Below, one piece after another: positions 52,388 through 63,948 of a DNA stretch of 64,000 nucleotides; positions within the stretch are counted from its first letter, which is position 1; each line of letters begins with the position of its first letter. A program made the position numbers and the translations under genes. Location: assembly GCA_946885845.1 (NCBI GenBank), contig CAMPHJ010000011.1, forward strand, positions 7,518-71,517. Reading direction: 5' to 3'. Source of the stretch: an uncultured Sphingobium sp. (GTDB lineage: Bacteria; Pseudomonadota; Alphaproteobacteria; Sphingomonadales; Sphingomonadaceae). The notes beneath the pieces are model-generated. The model saw only the letters and a program-made list of their open reading frames with translations. It was not told the DNA's origin and did not search any database.

Positions 52388-53342
52388 GAATTTGCCCGCG
52401 ACCGGCCTTTGGCTTGCCCTTTTGCACCAGCTACCTGCAAAACCACCTTATTTGCGCGTCAAGATCTGGCGGCGGCTGCAAGCAATTGGCGCAGTACCAC
52501 TCAAGAACGCGGTCCATGTCCTTCCCCGATCGCCTGAGGCTGAAGCGGCATTCCTGGACCTGTTGAACGAAATCACCTCAAGCGGCGGCGAGGCTACCCT
52601 CATAGAAGCGCGTCTGCTTGCCGGGCAGTCTGACGCTGATGTCCGCACATTTTTCGATACCGCCCGCGACGCTGATTATGAAGACATCGCGCAAGCTGCA
52701 CGGCGCCTTATCGAGACAGGACCCGCGAGCGGTCCAGATATAGCAAAATTGCAGAAGCGCCTTGAAGAAGTAGGCAGGCTCGACTTTTTCGGCTCACACG
52801 GTCGACAGGAGGCTGAAGCCGCCCTCGCGGAGCTTGATCGGCAGCGTTACCAGCATCCCGACGTCAGCCGCAGCGACCCGCTGGCTCACACGGAAACCGC
52901 CGATCTAACCGGCCGGACCTGGGTGACGCGCGCCGGAGTTCATGTCGATCGCATCGCCTGCGCCTGGTTGATCCGCCGCTTCATCGACCCTGATGCTGAA
53001 TTCAAATTCGTCGCAAGCCGCAACTATGACCCCATGCTTGGCGAGCTGCGCTTTGACATGGTCGATGCCGAGTTCACCCATGAGGAAGATCGGTGCAGCT
53101 TCGAGACCCTATTGCTGCGCGCCAATTTGAGCGACGATCCTGCACTAGTGGCGATCGGCGAAATAATTCACGAACTCGACATTGCCGATGGCAAATTCGC
53201 GCGTCCCGAGACAGCAGGCGTAGGCGCCATGCTGTCGGGCGTGTGTGCTTCGACCGATGATGACCTTCAGCGCATCGCCATGGCGAGCGCCGCGCTCGAC
53301 CAATTCCACTCCTTCTTCAGCAACAGAAAGACGGATCGATGA
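52386..53342 (+). CDS. chrB: Chromate resistance protein ChrB
   Basis: A 318-residue ChrB protein. The N-terminal part contains LRVKIWRRLQAIGAVPLKNA, typical of the family, and the C-terminal ChrB domain shows TRAGVHVDRIACAWLIRRFI and FTHEEDRCSFETLL. ChrB is described as a chromate-responsive regulator of the chr operon. Its stop overlaps the chrA start by ATGA. Confidence 0.92.
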   Translation: MNLPATGLWLALLHQLPAKPPYLRVKIWRRLQAIGAVPLKNAVHVLPRSPEAEAAFLDLLNEITSSGGEATLIEARLLAGQSDADVRTFFDTARDADYEDIAQAARRLIETGPASGPDIAKLQKRLEEVGRLDFFGSHGRQEAEAALAELDRQRYQHPDVSRSDPLAHTETADLTGRTWVTRAGVHVDRIACAWLIRRFIDPDAEFKFVASRNYDPMLGELRFDMVDAEFTHEEDRCSFETLLLRANLSDDPALVAIGEIIHELDIADGKFARPETAGVGAMLSGVCASTDDDLQRIAMASAALDQFHSFFSNRKTDR

Positions 53343-54739
53343 CCGCAAGTGCATCTTCCATCGCCCGTGCGGAAGCACCTTTCGGTGATCATCGTATACC
53401 CCTGAATGAAGCAACGCGCGTATGGGCGCGGATCGCGGCCCTAAGCTTCGGCGGACCGGCCGGGCAGATCGCCGTCATGCACCGCATCCTCGTCGAAGAG
53501 AAACGCTGGATAGGTGAGGAACGGTTCCTACATGCGCTGAACTATTGCATGCTGCTGCCTGGCCCTGAGGCGCAGCAGCTTGCAATCTACATCGGCTGGC
53601 TGCTGCACAAGACCAAGGGCGGCCTGATTGCGGGCGCGCTATTCGTGCTTCCTGGGTTTCTTGCGATATTAGGCCTTAGCTATATCTATGTCCTGTTCGG
53701 CCATGTTTCGCTGATCGAGGGACTTTTCTTCGGCCTGAAGGCTGCCGTGCTCGCCATAGTGGTACAGGCTGTGGCCCGCGTCGGGTCACGGGCGCTGAAA
53801 AATAATGTAATGCGCGGCATAGCAGCCGCTGCCTTTGTCGCGATCTTCTTTCTTGACGCGCCGTTCCCGGTAATCGTGTTCGCGGCGGGTTTAGCCGGAT
53901 ATCTCGGCGGTCGTAGCGGGTTGCCTCAATTCAGGGGTGGGAGCGGCCACGGCGCTGCTGTCGGCGAAGTCATTCATGACCGGGATACGGCGCTCGGTGA
54001 AACCTTGCCTGAGCATGCGAAGCCCAATTATGGCTGGTCGCTGCGGATCTGCTTAGCGCTGCTCCTGCTATGGCTCGCGCCGGTCCTGGGGCTATTCCTG
54101 GCGCTTGGACCGGATGATGTATTTTCGCGCATCGCGAGCTTCTTCAGCCAGATGGCGGTTGTCACTTTCGGCGGCGCCTACGCAGTGCTCGCCTATGTCG
54201 CTCAGGAAGCCGTGGATAGCTTCGGCTGGCTTCGCCCAGGTGAGATGCTTGATGGACTCGGCATGGCGGAAACAACACCCGGCCCACTGATCATGGTGAC
54301 CCAGTTCGTTGGCTTTCTCGCGGCATTCCGTGATGCGGGTTCGCTCTCGCCGCTGGTAGCGGCTACCTTGGGCGCAATCCTCACCACCTGGGTGACCTTT
54401 GTCCCCTGCTTCCTCTGGATTTTCGCGGGCGCGCCGTTCATTGAAAGGCTGCGCGGGAACAAGGCGCTTTCTTCGGCGCTGACCGCCATCACAGCTGCGG
54501 TTGTCGGCGTGGTCCTCAATCTTGCCCTCTGGTTTGCTATCCACACGCTCTTCGGGGAGGTTCGCGCTGTGGCAACGCCAACGGGGTCGCTCGACGTGCC
54601 CGTGCTGGGTTCGATCAACATATCCGCGACCCTGCTGTCGATCGGCGCCCTGATCGCGGTGTTCCGCTTCAAGATCGGCGTGTTGCCTGTGCTCGGTGCC
54701 TGCGCAGCGATCGGCGCTGCCTATGTCCTTCTGGCCTGA
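53339..54739 (+). CDS. chrA: Chromate transporter ChrA
   Basis: A 466-residue CHR-family membrane protein with two homologous halves. The first has LSFGGPAGQIAVMHRILVEE and LLPGPEAQQLAIYIGW; the second has VVTFGGAYAVLAYVAQEAV and AETTPGPLIMVTQFVGFL. It expels chromate from the cytoplasm. It forms an operon with chrB. Confidence 0.95.
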   Translation: MTASASSIARAEAPFGDHRIPLNEATRVWARIAALSFGGPAGQIAVMHRILVEEKRWIGEERFLHALNYCMLLPGPEAQQLAIYIGWLLHKTKGGLIAGALFVLPGFLAILGLSYIYVLFGHVSLIEGLFFGLKAAVLAIVVQAVARVGSRALKNNVMRGIAAAAFVAIFFLDAPFPVIVFAAGLAGYLGGRSGLPQFRGGSGHGAAVGEVIHDRDTALGETLPEHAKPNYGWSLRICLALLLLWLAPVLGLFLALGPDDVFSRIASFFSQMAVVTFGGAYAVLAYVAQEAVDSFGWLRPGEMLDGLGMAETTPGPLIMVTQFVGFLAAFRDAGSLSPLVAATLGAILTTWVTFVPCFLWIFAGAPFIERLRGNKALSSALTAITAAVVGVVLNLALWFAIHTLFGEVRAVATPTGSLDVPVLGSINISATLLSIGALIAVFRFKIGVLPVLGACAAIGAAYVLLA

Positions 54740-54868
54740 ACTGGAGCCTGCAATGACCGATGGCCCACCGCGCTGCCCGGCGACTATCGCCTGCGCAGTC
54801 TGGTGCTTTGCTGTACAAAGGACCGATGTTCGCTTCTCAAGTGCGGAGGGCCCGGTTCCAACTGACGA

Positions 54869-54893
54869 GGGGCCTTGATCTTACAAAGGCCCC
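54869..54893. terminator. Hairpin between chrA and gltD (convergent)
   Basis: GGGGCCTT / AAGGCCCC with a nine-base loop, located between the convergent chrA and gltD genes, so it may serve both strands. Confidence 0.55.
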
Positions 54894-54946
54894 CCGTTCA
54901 GGAGGATGAAGAACCCCTCACAGCATTGATCACTTGGCGCCAGGCC

Positions 54947-56383
54947 TCAGCGTGGAAGATGACTTTCGCCCATGAGGTGCAAGTCAATGGCGCGCGCGCA
55001 TTGCCGCCCCTCCCGGATCGCCCAGACTACGAGGGACTGCCCGCGGCGCATGTCCCCGCAGGCGAAGATGTCAGATTGGCTGGTCATATAATCCTGCACC
55101 GTGGCCTTTACATTGCCACGCCCGTCCAATTCCACGCGCGATTGTTCGACCATGCCGGCCTTGCGCGACCCGACAAAGCCCATGGCCAGCAAGACGAGGT
55201 CCGCCTTCAGCTGGAACTCGCTGCCGGGGACTTCCTGTATCTTGCCATCGACCCATTCGACCCGCACGCATTCCAACGCCTCGATCTGCCCGTTCTGGCC
55301 GATCGCACGCTTGGTGGTGACGGCCCAATCGCGCTCGCACCCTTCCAGATGAGAGGATGACGTGCGCAGCTTCAGCGGCCAGTGCGGCCAGCTGAGCGTC
55401 TTGTCTTCCTTTTCCGGCGGCTTGGGCATGATTTCCAGCTGGGTCACGGACGCCGCGCCCTGGCGGTTGGACGTGCCAACACAGTCTGACCCGGTATCGC
55501 CGCCGCCGATCACGACGACATGCTTGCCCTTGGCCGACAGGGTGCCGCGCGGCGCGGCGCGTAGTTCGTCGTCGCCCGCATTGCGCTTGTTCTGCTGGGT
55601 CAGGAATTCCATCGCCAGCCGGACGCCAGCCAGTTCGCTGCCCGGAATGTCCAGCGTGCGCGGATGCTCCGCGCCGCCGGCAAGCGCCACCGCATCGTAA
55701 TTGCTGCGCAGGGCCTCCATCGAGATTGCGACGCCGACTTCGGTTGACGTTTTGAACTCCACCCCTTCCGCTTCCATCTGCTGGGCGCGGCGGTTGATGA
55801 GGTGCTTTTCCATCTTGAAGTCGGGAATGCCGTAGCGCAGCAGGCCGCCGACGCGGTCATTCTTTTCGAACACTGTGACCGTGTGGCCCGCGCGGGCAAG
55901 CTGCTGCGCGCAGGCAAGGCCAGCCGGGCCAGAGCCGACGACAGCGACCCGCTTGCCGGTCTTGCGCGTGGGCAGCTGCGGCTCGATCCAGCCTTCGCGC
56001 CAGCCGCGATCGACGATCTCGCATTCAATCGATTTGATCGTGACAGGCGTGTCGATAATATTCAGCGTGCAGCTTGCCTCGCACGGGGCGGGGCAGACGC
56101 GGCCGGTGAATTCAGGGAAGTTGTTGGTGCTGTGCAGCGTCTCCAGCGCAGTTTTCCAATCATCCTCATAGACCAGATGGTTCCAGTCCGGGATGATGTT
56201 GTTCACCGGACAGCCATTATGGCAAAAGGGGATGCCGCAGGCCATGCAACGCGCGGCCTGATCGTGGATTTCTTGCTTCGACAGCGGAACGACGAACTCA
56301 TTCCAGTGCTTCAAACGCTCCTCGGGCGCGGTGTAGCTGCGGTCCTTACGCTCAACTTCGAGGAAACCTGTGGGCTTGCCCAA
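54947..56383 (-). CDS. gltD: Glutamate synthase (NADPH) small subunit
   Basis: A 478-residue flavoprotein that passes electrons from NADPH to GltB. Two N-terminal cluster motifs are [15 protein letters not shown] and CPAPCEASC. The FAD loop is [18 protein letters not shown] and the NADPH loop [15 protein letters not shown]. The start is TTG at 56383 (product [14 protein letters not shown]), preceded by GGAGAAAGAG; no in-frame ATG gives the conserved N-terminus. It follows gltB by 62 bp in the same operon. Confidence 0.95.
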   Translation of the reverse strand: MGKPTGFLEVERKDRSYTAPEERLKHWNEFVVPLSKQEIHDQAARCMACGIPFCHNGCPVNNIIPDWNHLVYEDDWKTALETLHSTNNFPEFTGRVCPAPCEASCTLNIIDTPVTIKSIECEIVDRGWREGWIEPQLPTRKTGKRVAVVGSGPAGLACAQQLARAGHTVTVFEKNDRVGGLLRYGIPDFKMEKHLINRRAQQMEAEGVEFKTSTEVGVAISMEALRSNYDAVALAGGAEHPRTLDIPGSELAGVRLAMEFLTQQNKRNAGDDELRAAPRGTLSAKGKHVVVIGGGDTGSDCVGTSNRQGAASVTQLEIMPKPPEKEDKTLSWPHWPLKLRTSSSHLEGCERDWAVTTKRAIGQNGQIEALECVRVEWVDGKIQEVPGSEFQLKADLVLLAMGFVGSRKAGMVEQSRVELDGRGNVKATVQDYMTSQSDIFACGDMRRGQSLVVWAIREGRQCARAIDLHLMGESHLPR

Positions 56384-56445
56384 ACTCTTTCTCCAAACTT
56401 CGATATTCTGTCGCGAAAGGGGGAAGCGCCGCTTCCCCCGGACGA

Positions 56446-59400
56446 TCACTCGGCGGCTACGGGAGCCACTGCGAGCCGTTCGTCCTCCATGTTTTGCAGG
56501 GCGCGGCGATAGTCCTTCGGCATCACGCGCACGAACTTGCCCAACGTGCCCTGCCAATCGGCCAGCAGCTCAGCCGCCCGTTCCGATCCGGTGTAGAGCT
56601 TGTGCCGTTCCAGCAGGACGCGCAGGCGGTCCGCATCATGCCGGAGCATGTCGCCCATGCCCCAATCATGCACATCGACGCCGCGTTGCAGCGGACGGCC
56701 AAGGCCATCGTCGTCCGACGCCGTCGCAGGGACCGGATCAACATCGACCATCGCCGCATTGACTTTGGACCGGAAGCTGCCGTCCGGGTCATAGACATAG
56801 GCCACGCCGCCCGACATGCCCGCCGCGAAGTTGCGCCCGGTCTGTCCCAGCACCACGACCACGCCGCCGGTCATATATTCGCAGCCATGGTCGCCAACGC
56901 CTTCGACGACCGCGATCGCGCCCGAATTGCGGACGGCGAAACGCTCGCCGCCGACGCCCCGGAAGAAGGCTTCGCCCGAAATCGCGCCGTACAACACCGT
57001 GTTGCCGACGATGATGTTTTCGGTCGGAACGCGCTTTGCATCCTCCGGCGGACGAACGATGATGCGGCCGCCCGACAGTCCCTTGCCGACATAGTCATTG
57101 GCGTCGCCGGTCAGGTCGATCGTCACGCCATGCGCCAGGAACGCGCCGAAGCTTTGGCCAGCAACGCCCTCGAACTTCACATGGATGTTGTTGTCGGGCA
57201 GGCCTGCATGACCGTGGCGACGCGCCACTTCACCCGACAGCATCGCGCCGACGGTGCGGTTCACGTTGCGGATCGGCCGTTCGATGCGGACAGGGGTGCG
57301 GTTTTCCAGCGCATCCTGCGCCGCCTTGATCAGGTCCTGATCGAGAGCGGCGTCGAGGCCATGGTCCTGCCCTTCGGTGTTGCGCAGCGTCAGGCCCTTG
57401 TCTGGCTCGACCTGGTGCAGCAGGCGAGAAAGGTCGACGCCCTTCGCCTTCCAGTGGTCGATCGCCTTGCGCATGTCGAGCTTGTCGACGCGACCCACCA
57501 TTTCGTCGATCGTGCGGAAGCCGAGCTGGGCCATGATGCCCCGCAGCTCTTCCGCGACGAAGAAGAAATAGTTGATCACATGCTCGGGCTGGCCGGTGAA
57601 GCGCTTGCGCAGCACGGGGTCCTGCGTGGCGACGCCCACCGGGCAGGTGTTGAGATGGCATTTGCGCATCATGATGCACCCAGCCGCGATGAGCGGCGCC
57701 GTGGCAAATCCAAACTCGTCCGCACCCAACAGCGCGCCGATGGCGACATCGCGGCCAGTTCGCAGCCCGCCGTCGACCTGCACGGCGATGCGGGTGCGCA
57801 GACCGTTCAGCAGCAGCGTCTGCTGCGTTTCGGCAAGGCCGATTTCCCAAGGCGAACCCGCATGGGTCAAGGAAGTTAGCGGCGAGGCGCCGGTGCCGCC
57901 TTCATAGCCCGAAATCGTCACATGATCCGCGCGCGCCTTCGAAACGCCCGCTGCGACCGTGCCGACGCCGACTTCGGAGACCAGCTTCACCGAGATACGC
58001 GCACCGGTATTGACGTTCTTCAGGTCGTGGATCAGCTGCGCTAGGTCCTCGATCGAATAGATGTCGTGATGCGGCGGCGGCGAAATCAGGCCCACGCCAG
58101 GGGTCGAGTGACGGGTCTTGCCGATGGTTTTGTCGACCTTATCGCCCGGCAACTGGCCGCCTTCGCCCGGCTTTGCGCCCTGCGCCATCTTGATCTGCAC
58201 GTCATCGGCATTGACCAGATATTCGGTCGTGACGCCAAAGCGGCCCGAAGCGACCTGCTTGATCGCCGACCGCATGGAATCGCCGTTCGGCAGCGGCTTG
58301 AACCGGATCGGGTCCTCGCCACCTTCGCCGGTGTTCGACTTGCCGCCGATCCGGTTCATGGCCATCGCAAGGGTGGTATGCGCCTCCCAGCTGATGGAGC
58401 CATAGCTCATCGCGCCGGTGGCGAAGCGTTTCACGATCGCGCTTGCCGGTTCGACCTCATCGACCGGGATCGCTGTGTCGGCGAACTTGAAGTCCATCAG
58501 GCCGCGAATGGTCAGCAGGCGCTCATTCTGCTCGTTGATGGAGGCGGCGAAGGCTTCATATTCCTTCGGATTATTGCCGCGCACCGCATGTTGAAGCGAT
58601 GCGACGCTCTGCGGCGTCCAGGCATGTTCCTCGCCGCGCACGCGATAGGCATAGGCGCCGCCGACATCCAGCATATTGCGGTATATCGGATTGTCGCCAT
58701 AGGCTTCGCGATGGCGGCCCACCGTCTCCTCGGCGATCTCGGTGAGACCGATGCCCTCGATAGTCGTCGCGGTGCCGGTGAAATAGCGCTCCAGGAACGC
58801 CGAATTGAGGCCAATCGCGTCGAAAATCTGCGCGCCGCAATAGCTCTGATAGGTCGAAATGCCCATCTTGGACATGACCTTCAGGATGCCCTTGCCGACA
58901 GCCTTGATGTAGTTTTTCTGAACTTCGTAAGCGGACAGCGGCAGGTTCTGCTTCACGCGAATCTGCTCGAGTGTCTCGAACGCGAGATAGGGGTTCACCG
59001 CCTCCGCGCCATAACCTGCGAGCACGCAGAAATGATGCACCTCGCGCGCTTCACCGGTCTCGACCACCAGGCCGGTCTGCATGCGCAGCCCCTGGCGGAT
59101 GAGGTGATGATGCACCGCCGCCGTCGCCAGCGCGGCGGGAATGGCGATCCGCTCGACCGACACGGCCCGGTCGGACAGGATCAGGATGTTCTGGTCGGCC
59201 AGAACAGCTTCGGTTGCCTGATTGCAGATGCGCTCGATTGCGCGCTCCAGACCGCCTGCGCCCTCAGTCGCGGGCCAGCTGATGTCGATGGTCTGGGTGC
59301 GGAATGCGCCATCCATCGCGTCATGAATGCCGCGAATCTTGGCAAGGTCCGCGTCGGTCAGCACCGGCTGCGACGTTTCCAGCCGCTTGTGCGTACCAGC

Positions 59401-61092
59401 ATGGTGGCCAAGCAGGTTCGGGCGCGGGCCGATCATCGACACCAGGCTCATCACCAATTCCTCGCGGATCGGATCGATCGGAGGATTGGTGACCTGCGCG
59501 AAATTCTGCTTGAAATAATCGTAGAGCAGACGCGACTTTTGGCTGAGCACGGCGATCGGCGTGTCGATGCCCATCGAACCGATCGGGTCCTCGGCATTGC
59601 GCGCCATCGGCTCCAGGAACTTCAGCACGTCTTCCTGCGTGTAGCCGAACGCCTGCTGGCGATCGAGCAGGGCGGCGGCATCATTGCCACGCGACGGCAG
59701 CAGCTCCTCACCCAGCGAAGCCGGCAGTTCCTCCAGCTTATACTGCGTGTCCTTCAGCCAGTCCTCATAGGGATGGGCCTCGGCGAGCTGCGCCTTGATT
59801 TCCTCATCCTCGATGATGCGGCCCTGCTCCAGGTCGATGAGCAGCATCTTGCCCGGCTGCAACCGCCACTTGCGGACGATATTCTCATCCTTGAAGGGCA
59901 GCACGCCGCTTTCCGAAGCCAGCACGATATGATCGTCGTCGGTCACGATGAAGCGCGCCGGGCGCAGGCCGTTGCGGTCGAGCGTCGCGCCGATCTGACG
60001 GCCGTCGGTGAAGGCGATGGCGGCGGGACCGTCCCATGGCTCCATCAGCGCGGCATAATATTCGTAGAAAGCCTTGCGCTGGGGGTCCATCAGCGGATTG
60101 CCGGCCCAGGCTTCGGGGATCAGCATCATCACCGCCTGCGCCAGCGGATATCCGCCCGCGACCAGCAGTTCCAGCGCATTGTCCAGGCAGGCCGTGTCCG
60201 ACTGGCCATGCGGGATCAGCGGCCACATCTTGTCAAGATCGGCGCCCAGCAGCGGCGATTCGAGCGTGCGGCGGCGCGCGTTCATCCAGTTCACATTGCC
60301 GCGAACCGTGTTGATCTCGCCATTATGCGCGATGAAGCGATAGGGATGCGCCAGCTTCCACGACGGGAAGGTATTGGTCGAAAATCGCTGGTGGACCAGC
60401 GCCAGCGCCGACACGCAGAGCGGGCTGCGCAGATCGTCATAGAAGCTGCCGACCTGATCGCAGAGCAACAGCCCCTTGTAGACGATGGTGCGGGTGGAGA
60501 AGGATGGCACGTAAAATTCCGCCAGGCTCTCCAGCCCCTGCTTCTCGGATAGTTCCTTGAGCGGATTCTGTGTCTGCTTGCGAATTGCGAGCAGCTTGCG
60601 CTCGAACCCGTCCTGATCCTTGACGTTCGCGCCGCGGCCCACGAAGCACTGACGGATCGTCGGCATCTCGTCGAGAACGGTCTGTCCCAGCCCGTCCAAT
60701 GTCACGGGAACGTCACGCCAGCCGAGTAGGATCTGACCTTCCTTGACGATAAAGCGCTCCAACTGCTGCACGGCGGCCGCCTCAGCCTCTTGATCGCGCG
60801 GCAGGAAACACATGGCGACGCCATAATCGCCCGGCTGCGGTAGATCGACGCCAGCGCCGGACGCCCAGTCGCGGAACAGCGAATCGGGAATCTGGATCAG
60901 GATGCCTGCACCGTCACCCACCAGAGGGTCTGCGCCCACCGCGCCGCGGTGGTCGATATTGCGCAAAATTTCCAGGCCACGACTGACAATATCGTGGGTT
61001 TTTAACCCTTTGATATTGGCAATAAAGCCCACGCCGCATGCGTCATGCTCATTGCCAGGATCATATAAACCTTGTTTGCCCGGGTATGCCAT
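56446..61092 (-). CDS. gltB: Glutamate synthase (NADPH) large subunit
   Basis: A 1548-residue enzyme that makes glutamate from glutamine and 2-oxoglutarate. An 18-residue propeptide precedes the glutaminase nucleophile Cys19 in [10 protein letters not shown]. The central and FMN-binding synthase domains contain [11 protein letters not shown] and GGEDPIRF. The [3Fe-4S] cluster motif is [18 protein letters not shown], and the C-terminal beta-helix domain follows. Its length is normal for the family. It is the first gene of gltBD. Confidence 0.97.
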   Translation of the reverse strand: MAYPGKQGLYDPGNEHDACGVGFIANIKGLKTHDIVSRGLEILRNIDHRGAVGADPLVGDGAGILIQIPDSLFRDWASGAGVDLPQPGDYGVAMCFLPRDQEAEAAAVQQLERFIVKEGQILLGWRDVPVTLDGLGQTVLDEMPTIRQCFVGRGANVKDQDGFERKLLAIRKQTQNPLKELSEKQGLESLAEFYVPSFSTRTIVYKGLLLCDQVGSFYDDLRSPLCVSALALVHQRFSTNTFPSWKLAHPYRFIAHNGEINTVRGNVNWMNARRRTLESPLLGADLDKMWPLIPHGQSDTACLDNALELLVAGGYPLAQAVMMLIPEAWAGNPLMDPQRKAFYEYYAALMEPWDGPAAIAFTDGRQIGATLDRNGLRPARFIVTDDDHIVLASESGVLPFKDENIVRKWRLQPGKMLLIDLEQGRIIEDEEIKAQLAEAHPYEDWLKDTQYKLEELPASLGEELLPSRGNDAAALLDRQQAFGYTQEDVLKFLEPMARNAEDPIGSMGIDTPIAVLSQKSRLLYDYFKQNFAQVTNPPIDPIREELVMSLVSMIGPRPNLLGHHAGTHKRLETSQPVLTDADLAKIRGIHDAMDGAFRTQTIDISWPATEGAGGLERAIERICNQATEAVLADQNILILSDRAVSVERIAIPAALATAAVHHHLIRQGLRMQTGLVVETGEAREVHHFCVLAGYGAEAVNPYLAFETLEQIRVKQNLPLSAYEVQKNYIKAVGKGILKVMSKMGISTYQSYCGAQIFDAIGLNSAFLERYFTGTATTIEGIGLTEIAEETVGRHREAYGDNPIYRNMLDVGGAYAYRVRGEEHAWTPQSVASLQHAVRGNNPKEYEAFAASINEQNERLLTIRGLMDFKFADTAIPVDEVEPASAIVKRFATGAMSYGSISWEAHTTLAMAMNRIGGKSNTGEGGEDPIRFKPLPNGDSMRSAIKQVASGRFGVTTEYLVNADDVQIKMAQGAKPGEGGQLPGDKVDKTIGKTRHSTPGVGLISPPPHHDIYSIEDLAQLIHDLKNVNTGARISVKLVSEVGVGTVAAGVSKARADHVTISGYEGGTGASPLTSLTHAGSPWEIGLAETQQTLLLNGLRTRIAVQVDGGLRTGRDVAIGALLGADEFGFATAPLIAAGCIMMRKCHLNTCPVGVATQDPVLRKRFTGQPEHVINYFFFVAEELRGIMAQLGFRTIDEMVGRVDKLDMRKAIDHWKAKGVDLSRLLHQVEPDKGLTLRNTEGQDHGLDAALDQDLIKAAQDALENRTPVRIERPIRNVNRTVGAMLSGEVARRHGHAGLPDNNIHVKFEGVAGQSFGAFLAHGVTIDLTGDANDYVGKGLSGGRIIVRPPEDAKRVPTENIIVGNTVLYGAISGEAFFRGVGGERFAVRNSGAIAVVEGVGDHGCEYMTGGVVVVLGQTGRNFAAGMSGGVAYVYDPDGSFRSKVNAAMVDVDPVPATASDDDGLGRPLQRGVDVHDWGMGDMLRHDADRLRVLLERHKLYTGSERAAELLADWQGTLGKFVRVMPKDYRRALQNMEDERLAVAPVAAE

Positions 61093-61327
61093 TCAAGTTC
61101 CGTTCTGTGTCGCCGTTTCCGGGAGCCATACTTCCGCGGCGGACAATTGAATACCCATCGCGTGAATCTGCGCCAAATAGGCTAGGTGCCGACCGCCCCG
61201 TGCTCGGAAACGGAACAGGATCATTCCGATGGAATCAGGCAATGCCCATCCCGTTGGAGTGTGAATAGCGGCGAACAGCTGCGGGCGATCCCATTGGCGC
61301 CGTATCGTCCAAGGAGCGAATATGCAG

Positions 61328-62644
61328 CTAGTTTCCATCCTGCGGAAAGCGATCGCTGGGGCCCCGCCCAGCGATCCTCAGGACAGCGAGATCTGCGGTC
61401 ACGTTGCCGAATGTGCGGAAGATGTCTGGGATCGTTTCGACCGCGAGCAGCAGCGGCAACAGACCGATCGGGACCCCCATGGCTAGGCACACAGGCCCGA
61501 TGGTCGCGAAAAAAGATACCTGCGCAGGCAGGCCCACCGCAGCCAGGCTCACGGGCACCGCAACCAGCGCGCCCAGAAGAAGCGTCCCGAAATCGGGCGA
61601 CAGTCCATGAAGATGAGCCAGATAAACAGCGACCGCCACATTGGCCGCGGCGCTCGCTGCTCGAAACAGGGATACGGCTAGCGGCAGTATAATGCCGGCG
61701 CTCGCCGCAGGCACCTGCAAGGGAGCCGCTGCCGCCAGCATGGCTGGGAGGGATGCGAGCGACGATTGTGTGCTGAGGCCCACTATTTGGGCGGGAAGAA
61801 CTGCGCGCACGAACGCGAATGGCGACATCCGTCCTGCCACCGCCGCTGAAATCCATGCGAGAATGGCGGCCAATAAGCAAGCGGCAGCCGCGACCACGAC
61901 ATAATGGGCCAATGCGCCTGCCGCTGAAAGGCCCACCCGCGCGCCCACCCCGAACGCCAGCGCGAACACGCCGACCGGCGCCAGGAGTAATATCCACCGT
62001 ACGATGACCAGCATCGTTTCGGTCAGTGCGCGAAACAGCAGCAAAAAGGCCGTTTGAAGCTGTTGTTCGATACGCACCAGCGCGAGGGCAAACAGCAGCG
62101 CGAAAATCACCAGAGGCACCATGGCTGTGTCGGCGGCCGCTTTGATCGGGTTCGTGGGCGCGAAGCCCCGTATCCATTCTCCTGGCGTCGAAAATATTGG
62201 GGGCGGGGTGCCGACATGAAGAGCAGTTGCCGCCGCTGGAACAGGGTGAAGATGCAAGATGAATGTGGTGGCCGCTGCCGCAAGAAGGCAGGCGCCAAGC
62301 AGCAGAATAGCGAACCAGAGAACCGCACCCATCGCAAGGCGGCTCTGCTTTGCGCTGGATGCCGCAGTCGCGACCCCTGTCACAATCAGTCCGAACACCA
62401 GTGGGACGATTGTCATCGTTAGGGCGTCTACCCAGAGCTTCCCGACCAGGTCGGTCAGGGCGAGCGCATCAACCAGCCCATCGATTTCTTGTCGTGCCGT
62501 CATTGCGCCGCCGGCCACGCCAATAATAAGGGCGATCAGCGTGAGGTGAGGAACAGAAAATGCCCGTACCTGAAAGCGAGAGCGGATCGTCAGGTTAGCA
62601 TCCTCTTGTCTGAACGTAGGCAGGGGAACTCGTCGCAGTGCCAA
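61328..62644 (-). CDS. Dicarboxylate/amino acid:cation symporter (SDF family)
   Basis: A 438-residue membrane protein of the DAACS/SDF family (GltP/DctA type). The hairpin and substrate regions show QSSLASLPAML (like the serine-rich motif) and VPASAGIILPLAVSLFRAAS, followed by PVCLAMGVPIGLLPLLLAVE. The residues are more Ala-rich than in classical DctA, so specificity is open. The start is uncertain: only non-ATG codons fit, with TTG 62644 the longest. Confidence 0.85.
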   Translation of the reverse strand: MALRRVPLPTFRQEDANLTIRSRFQVRAFSVPHLTLIALIIGVAGGAMTARQEIDGLVDALALTDLVGKLWVDALTMTIVPLVFGLIVTGVATAASSAKQSRLAMGAVLWFAILLLGACLLAAAATTFILHLHPVPAAATALHVGTPPPIFSTPGEWIRGFAPTNPIKAAADTAMVPLVIFALLFALALVRIEQQLQTAFLLLFRALTETMLVIVRWILLLAPVGVFALAFGVGARVGLSAAGALAHYVVVAAAACLLAAILAWISAAVAGRMSPFAFVRAVLPAQIVGLSTQSSLASLPAMLAAAAPLQVPAASAGIILPLAVSLFRAASAAANVAVAVYLAHLHGLSPDFGTLLLGALVAVPVSLAAVGLPAQVSFFATIGPVCLAMGVPIGLLPLLLAVETIPDIFRTFGNVTADLAVLRIAGRGPSDRFPQDGN

Positions 62645-62685
62645 GTTGGCTTTGTCAGGAAGCCGTCACCCCGTATCATGTGACC

Positions 62686-62862
62686 ATGATGCCGCGCAAT
62701 CACCAGGATCTAGATGATGGCGGCTTTCCGGACGGCAGCATGGAACGCCCGGCGCTGACCCGGCTGCTTGCCGATATCCAGTCGGGCAGGGTCGATGTGG
62801 TCATCGACTTGAACCTATCCCACACAGCCGTGAAAAATCGCCATAAGCTGTTGAAATTATAA
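62686..62862 (+). pseudogene. Serine recombinase (resolvase) fragment
   Basis: The stretch QDLDDGGFPDGSMERPALTR, then LLADIQSGRVDVVI, matches the conserved part of large serine recombinases (DDGGFSGGxMERPALxxLLxDIxxGxIDVVVV). The sequence after it (DLNLSHTAVKN) loses the expected KVDRLxR motif and stops. Only about 50 codons survive and the catalytic Ser region is absent. Confidence 0.72.
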
Positions 62863-62872
62863 AGAAAAATGG

Positions 62873-62905
62873 AACTGGCTGGGGCGGCAGGATACCCAGC
62901 CAGTT
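62873..62905. repeat. Perfect 11-bp inverted repeat in the recombination scar
   Basis: AACTGGCTGGG and CCCAGCCAGTT flank an 11-base spacer just after the resolvase fragment. It may be a terminator-like hairpin (TTT follows) or an old recombination site. Confidence 0.55.
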
Positions 62906-62991
62906 TCGCTGTAAGTGACTGAATATAAAGAGACTTTGCCCTCTCTCACCATGCAGGAGCCATGGCGGGGACCATCGAAGGGGCCAAGACG

Positions 62992-63404
62992 ATGACCAGC
63001 ATCCAATATGTCAGCCGCAAGGATGGCACATATTATTTCCGGCGGACAGTCCGTTTAGGTGACGATAAGCCTTTCCGTTTACGCCTGTCGCTCAGGACCA
63101 TGAACCATCGCCAGGCAAAGGCCATCGCGCCCGCGCTCGCTATGGCATGCGAGGTAGTGCGAAAAAGGCTGATGACAACAATGGGGCGAGACGGACTGTC
63201 GGCAGCGCAGAGGGCCGAAATCTTCAAGCGCCAGATGCTGCGCGAACGCGATCGCATTGAAGCGGGGCACGCCGAGCTTCAGCTCATGGATCTCGGCGAC
63301 CAATTGCCAATCGAAGCGCTCAACTTCAGGCTGGACGCGGGCGAAGCAGTCAGTCGCGAACTCGCCGACAACGGCGACACAGCCGATTTCCTATTTGTCC
63401 GCAT
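62992..63404 (+). pseudogene. Phage-type integrase N-terminus, truncated by IS91 sequence
   Basis: MTSIQYVSRKDGTYYFRRTV is the typical start of tyrosine integrases with a DUF6538-like N-terminal domain (VSRKxGTYYFRR). About 137 codons follow, then the frame enters sequence that is antisense to an IS91 transposase near 63405 and ends at a stop at 63462. The core-binding and catalytic domains are gone. Confidence 0.72.
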
Positions 63405-63809
63405 AGGGTCGGCGGCGATGGTCAACATCGTCTCCGACGCGGCCCGGAACAGCAGGTCATAGACTAGCGCCTTGTTCTGCCACGCGATGTCGGCGATCTC
63501 GGCCGGCAGCGTGAAGACGACGTGGAAGTAGCCGACGGGGAGCAGGTCGGCCTCGCGCTCCGCCAGCCAGGTGCGCGCGGCGGCGCCCTGGCACTTCGGG
63601 CAGTGCCGGTTCCGGCAGCTATTGTAGGCGACCCGCCAATGCCCACAGTCCTCGCAGGCTTCGACATGACCGCCCAGCGCCGCAGTGCGGCAGGTCTCGA
63701 TCGCGGACATCACCTTGAGTTGGTGCAGGCTGAGATGCCCTGCATGCGCGGCCCGATAGGTGGGCCCAGCAGAACGGAAGATGTCGGCGACCTCAAGGTC
63801 GGGGCGCAC
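63405..63809 (-). pseudogene. IS91-family transposase, truncated
   Basis: About 135 N-terminal codons from a GTG at 63809. The zinc-binding head is present (VEACEDCGHWRVAYNSCRNR, HCPKCQGAA), followed by LPVGYFHVVFTLPAEIADIA. Homology stops near 63405 after LTIAADP, where the integrase sequence begins. The HUH nuclease core and catalytic Tyr are missing, so it is inactive. Confidence 0.85.
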
Positions 63810-63813
63810 CGGC

Positions 63814-63948
63814 TCAGCCGGCGCCGGCTGATCCTGTGGGCGCCTTGCCCTCCATCAGCGCCATGAGTTGGTCGAGCGGGCCCGACACGGCGTGGATCGT
63901 CCGAGTGGATACCTTGGTGTAAAGCGCAGTCGTCTCCAGCTTAGGTGT
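63814..63948 (-). pseudogene. C-terminus of an IS91-associated tyrosine recombinase
   Basis: The minus strand reads KLETTALYTKVSTRTI and continues HAVSGPLDQLMALMEG to a TGA at 63814, five bases before the transposase GTG. This is the end of the XerC/D-like recombinase that accompanies many IS91-type elements; the Tyr in ALYTKV is its nucleophile. An in-frame TAA at 63949-63951 breaks it just upstream, consistent with a four-base insertion in the LGHTKL-coding segment. Confidence 0.68.

Noticed and set aside
52206..52427. Minus-strand frame with a hydrophobic stretch (possible small membrane protein) upstream of chrB
   Set aside because: It overlaps the chrB start and promoter, has no clear ribosome site and no recognised homologue.
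54752..54878. 41-codon plus-strand frame after chrA with a fair GGAG ribosome site
   Set aside because: The product is not recognisable and its end runs into the hairpin at 54869; probably chance or an eroded gene.
58066..60552. Plus-strand open frame of 828 codons opposite gltB
   Set aside because: It lies wholly antisense to gltB, whose motifs are intact. Composition is typical of the mirror frame of a high-G+C gene, and no domain is recognisable.
61093..61338. 81-codon minus-strand frame directly before gltB
   Set aside because: No family resemblance, unusual composition and overlap with the end of the symporter gene; more likely gltB leader and promoter DNA.
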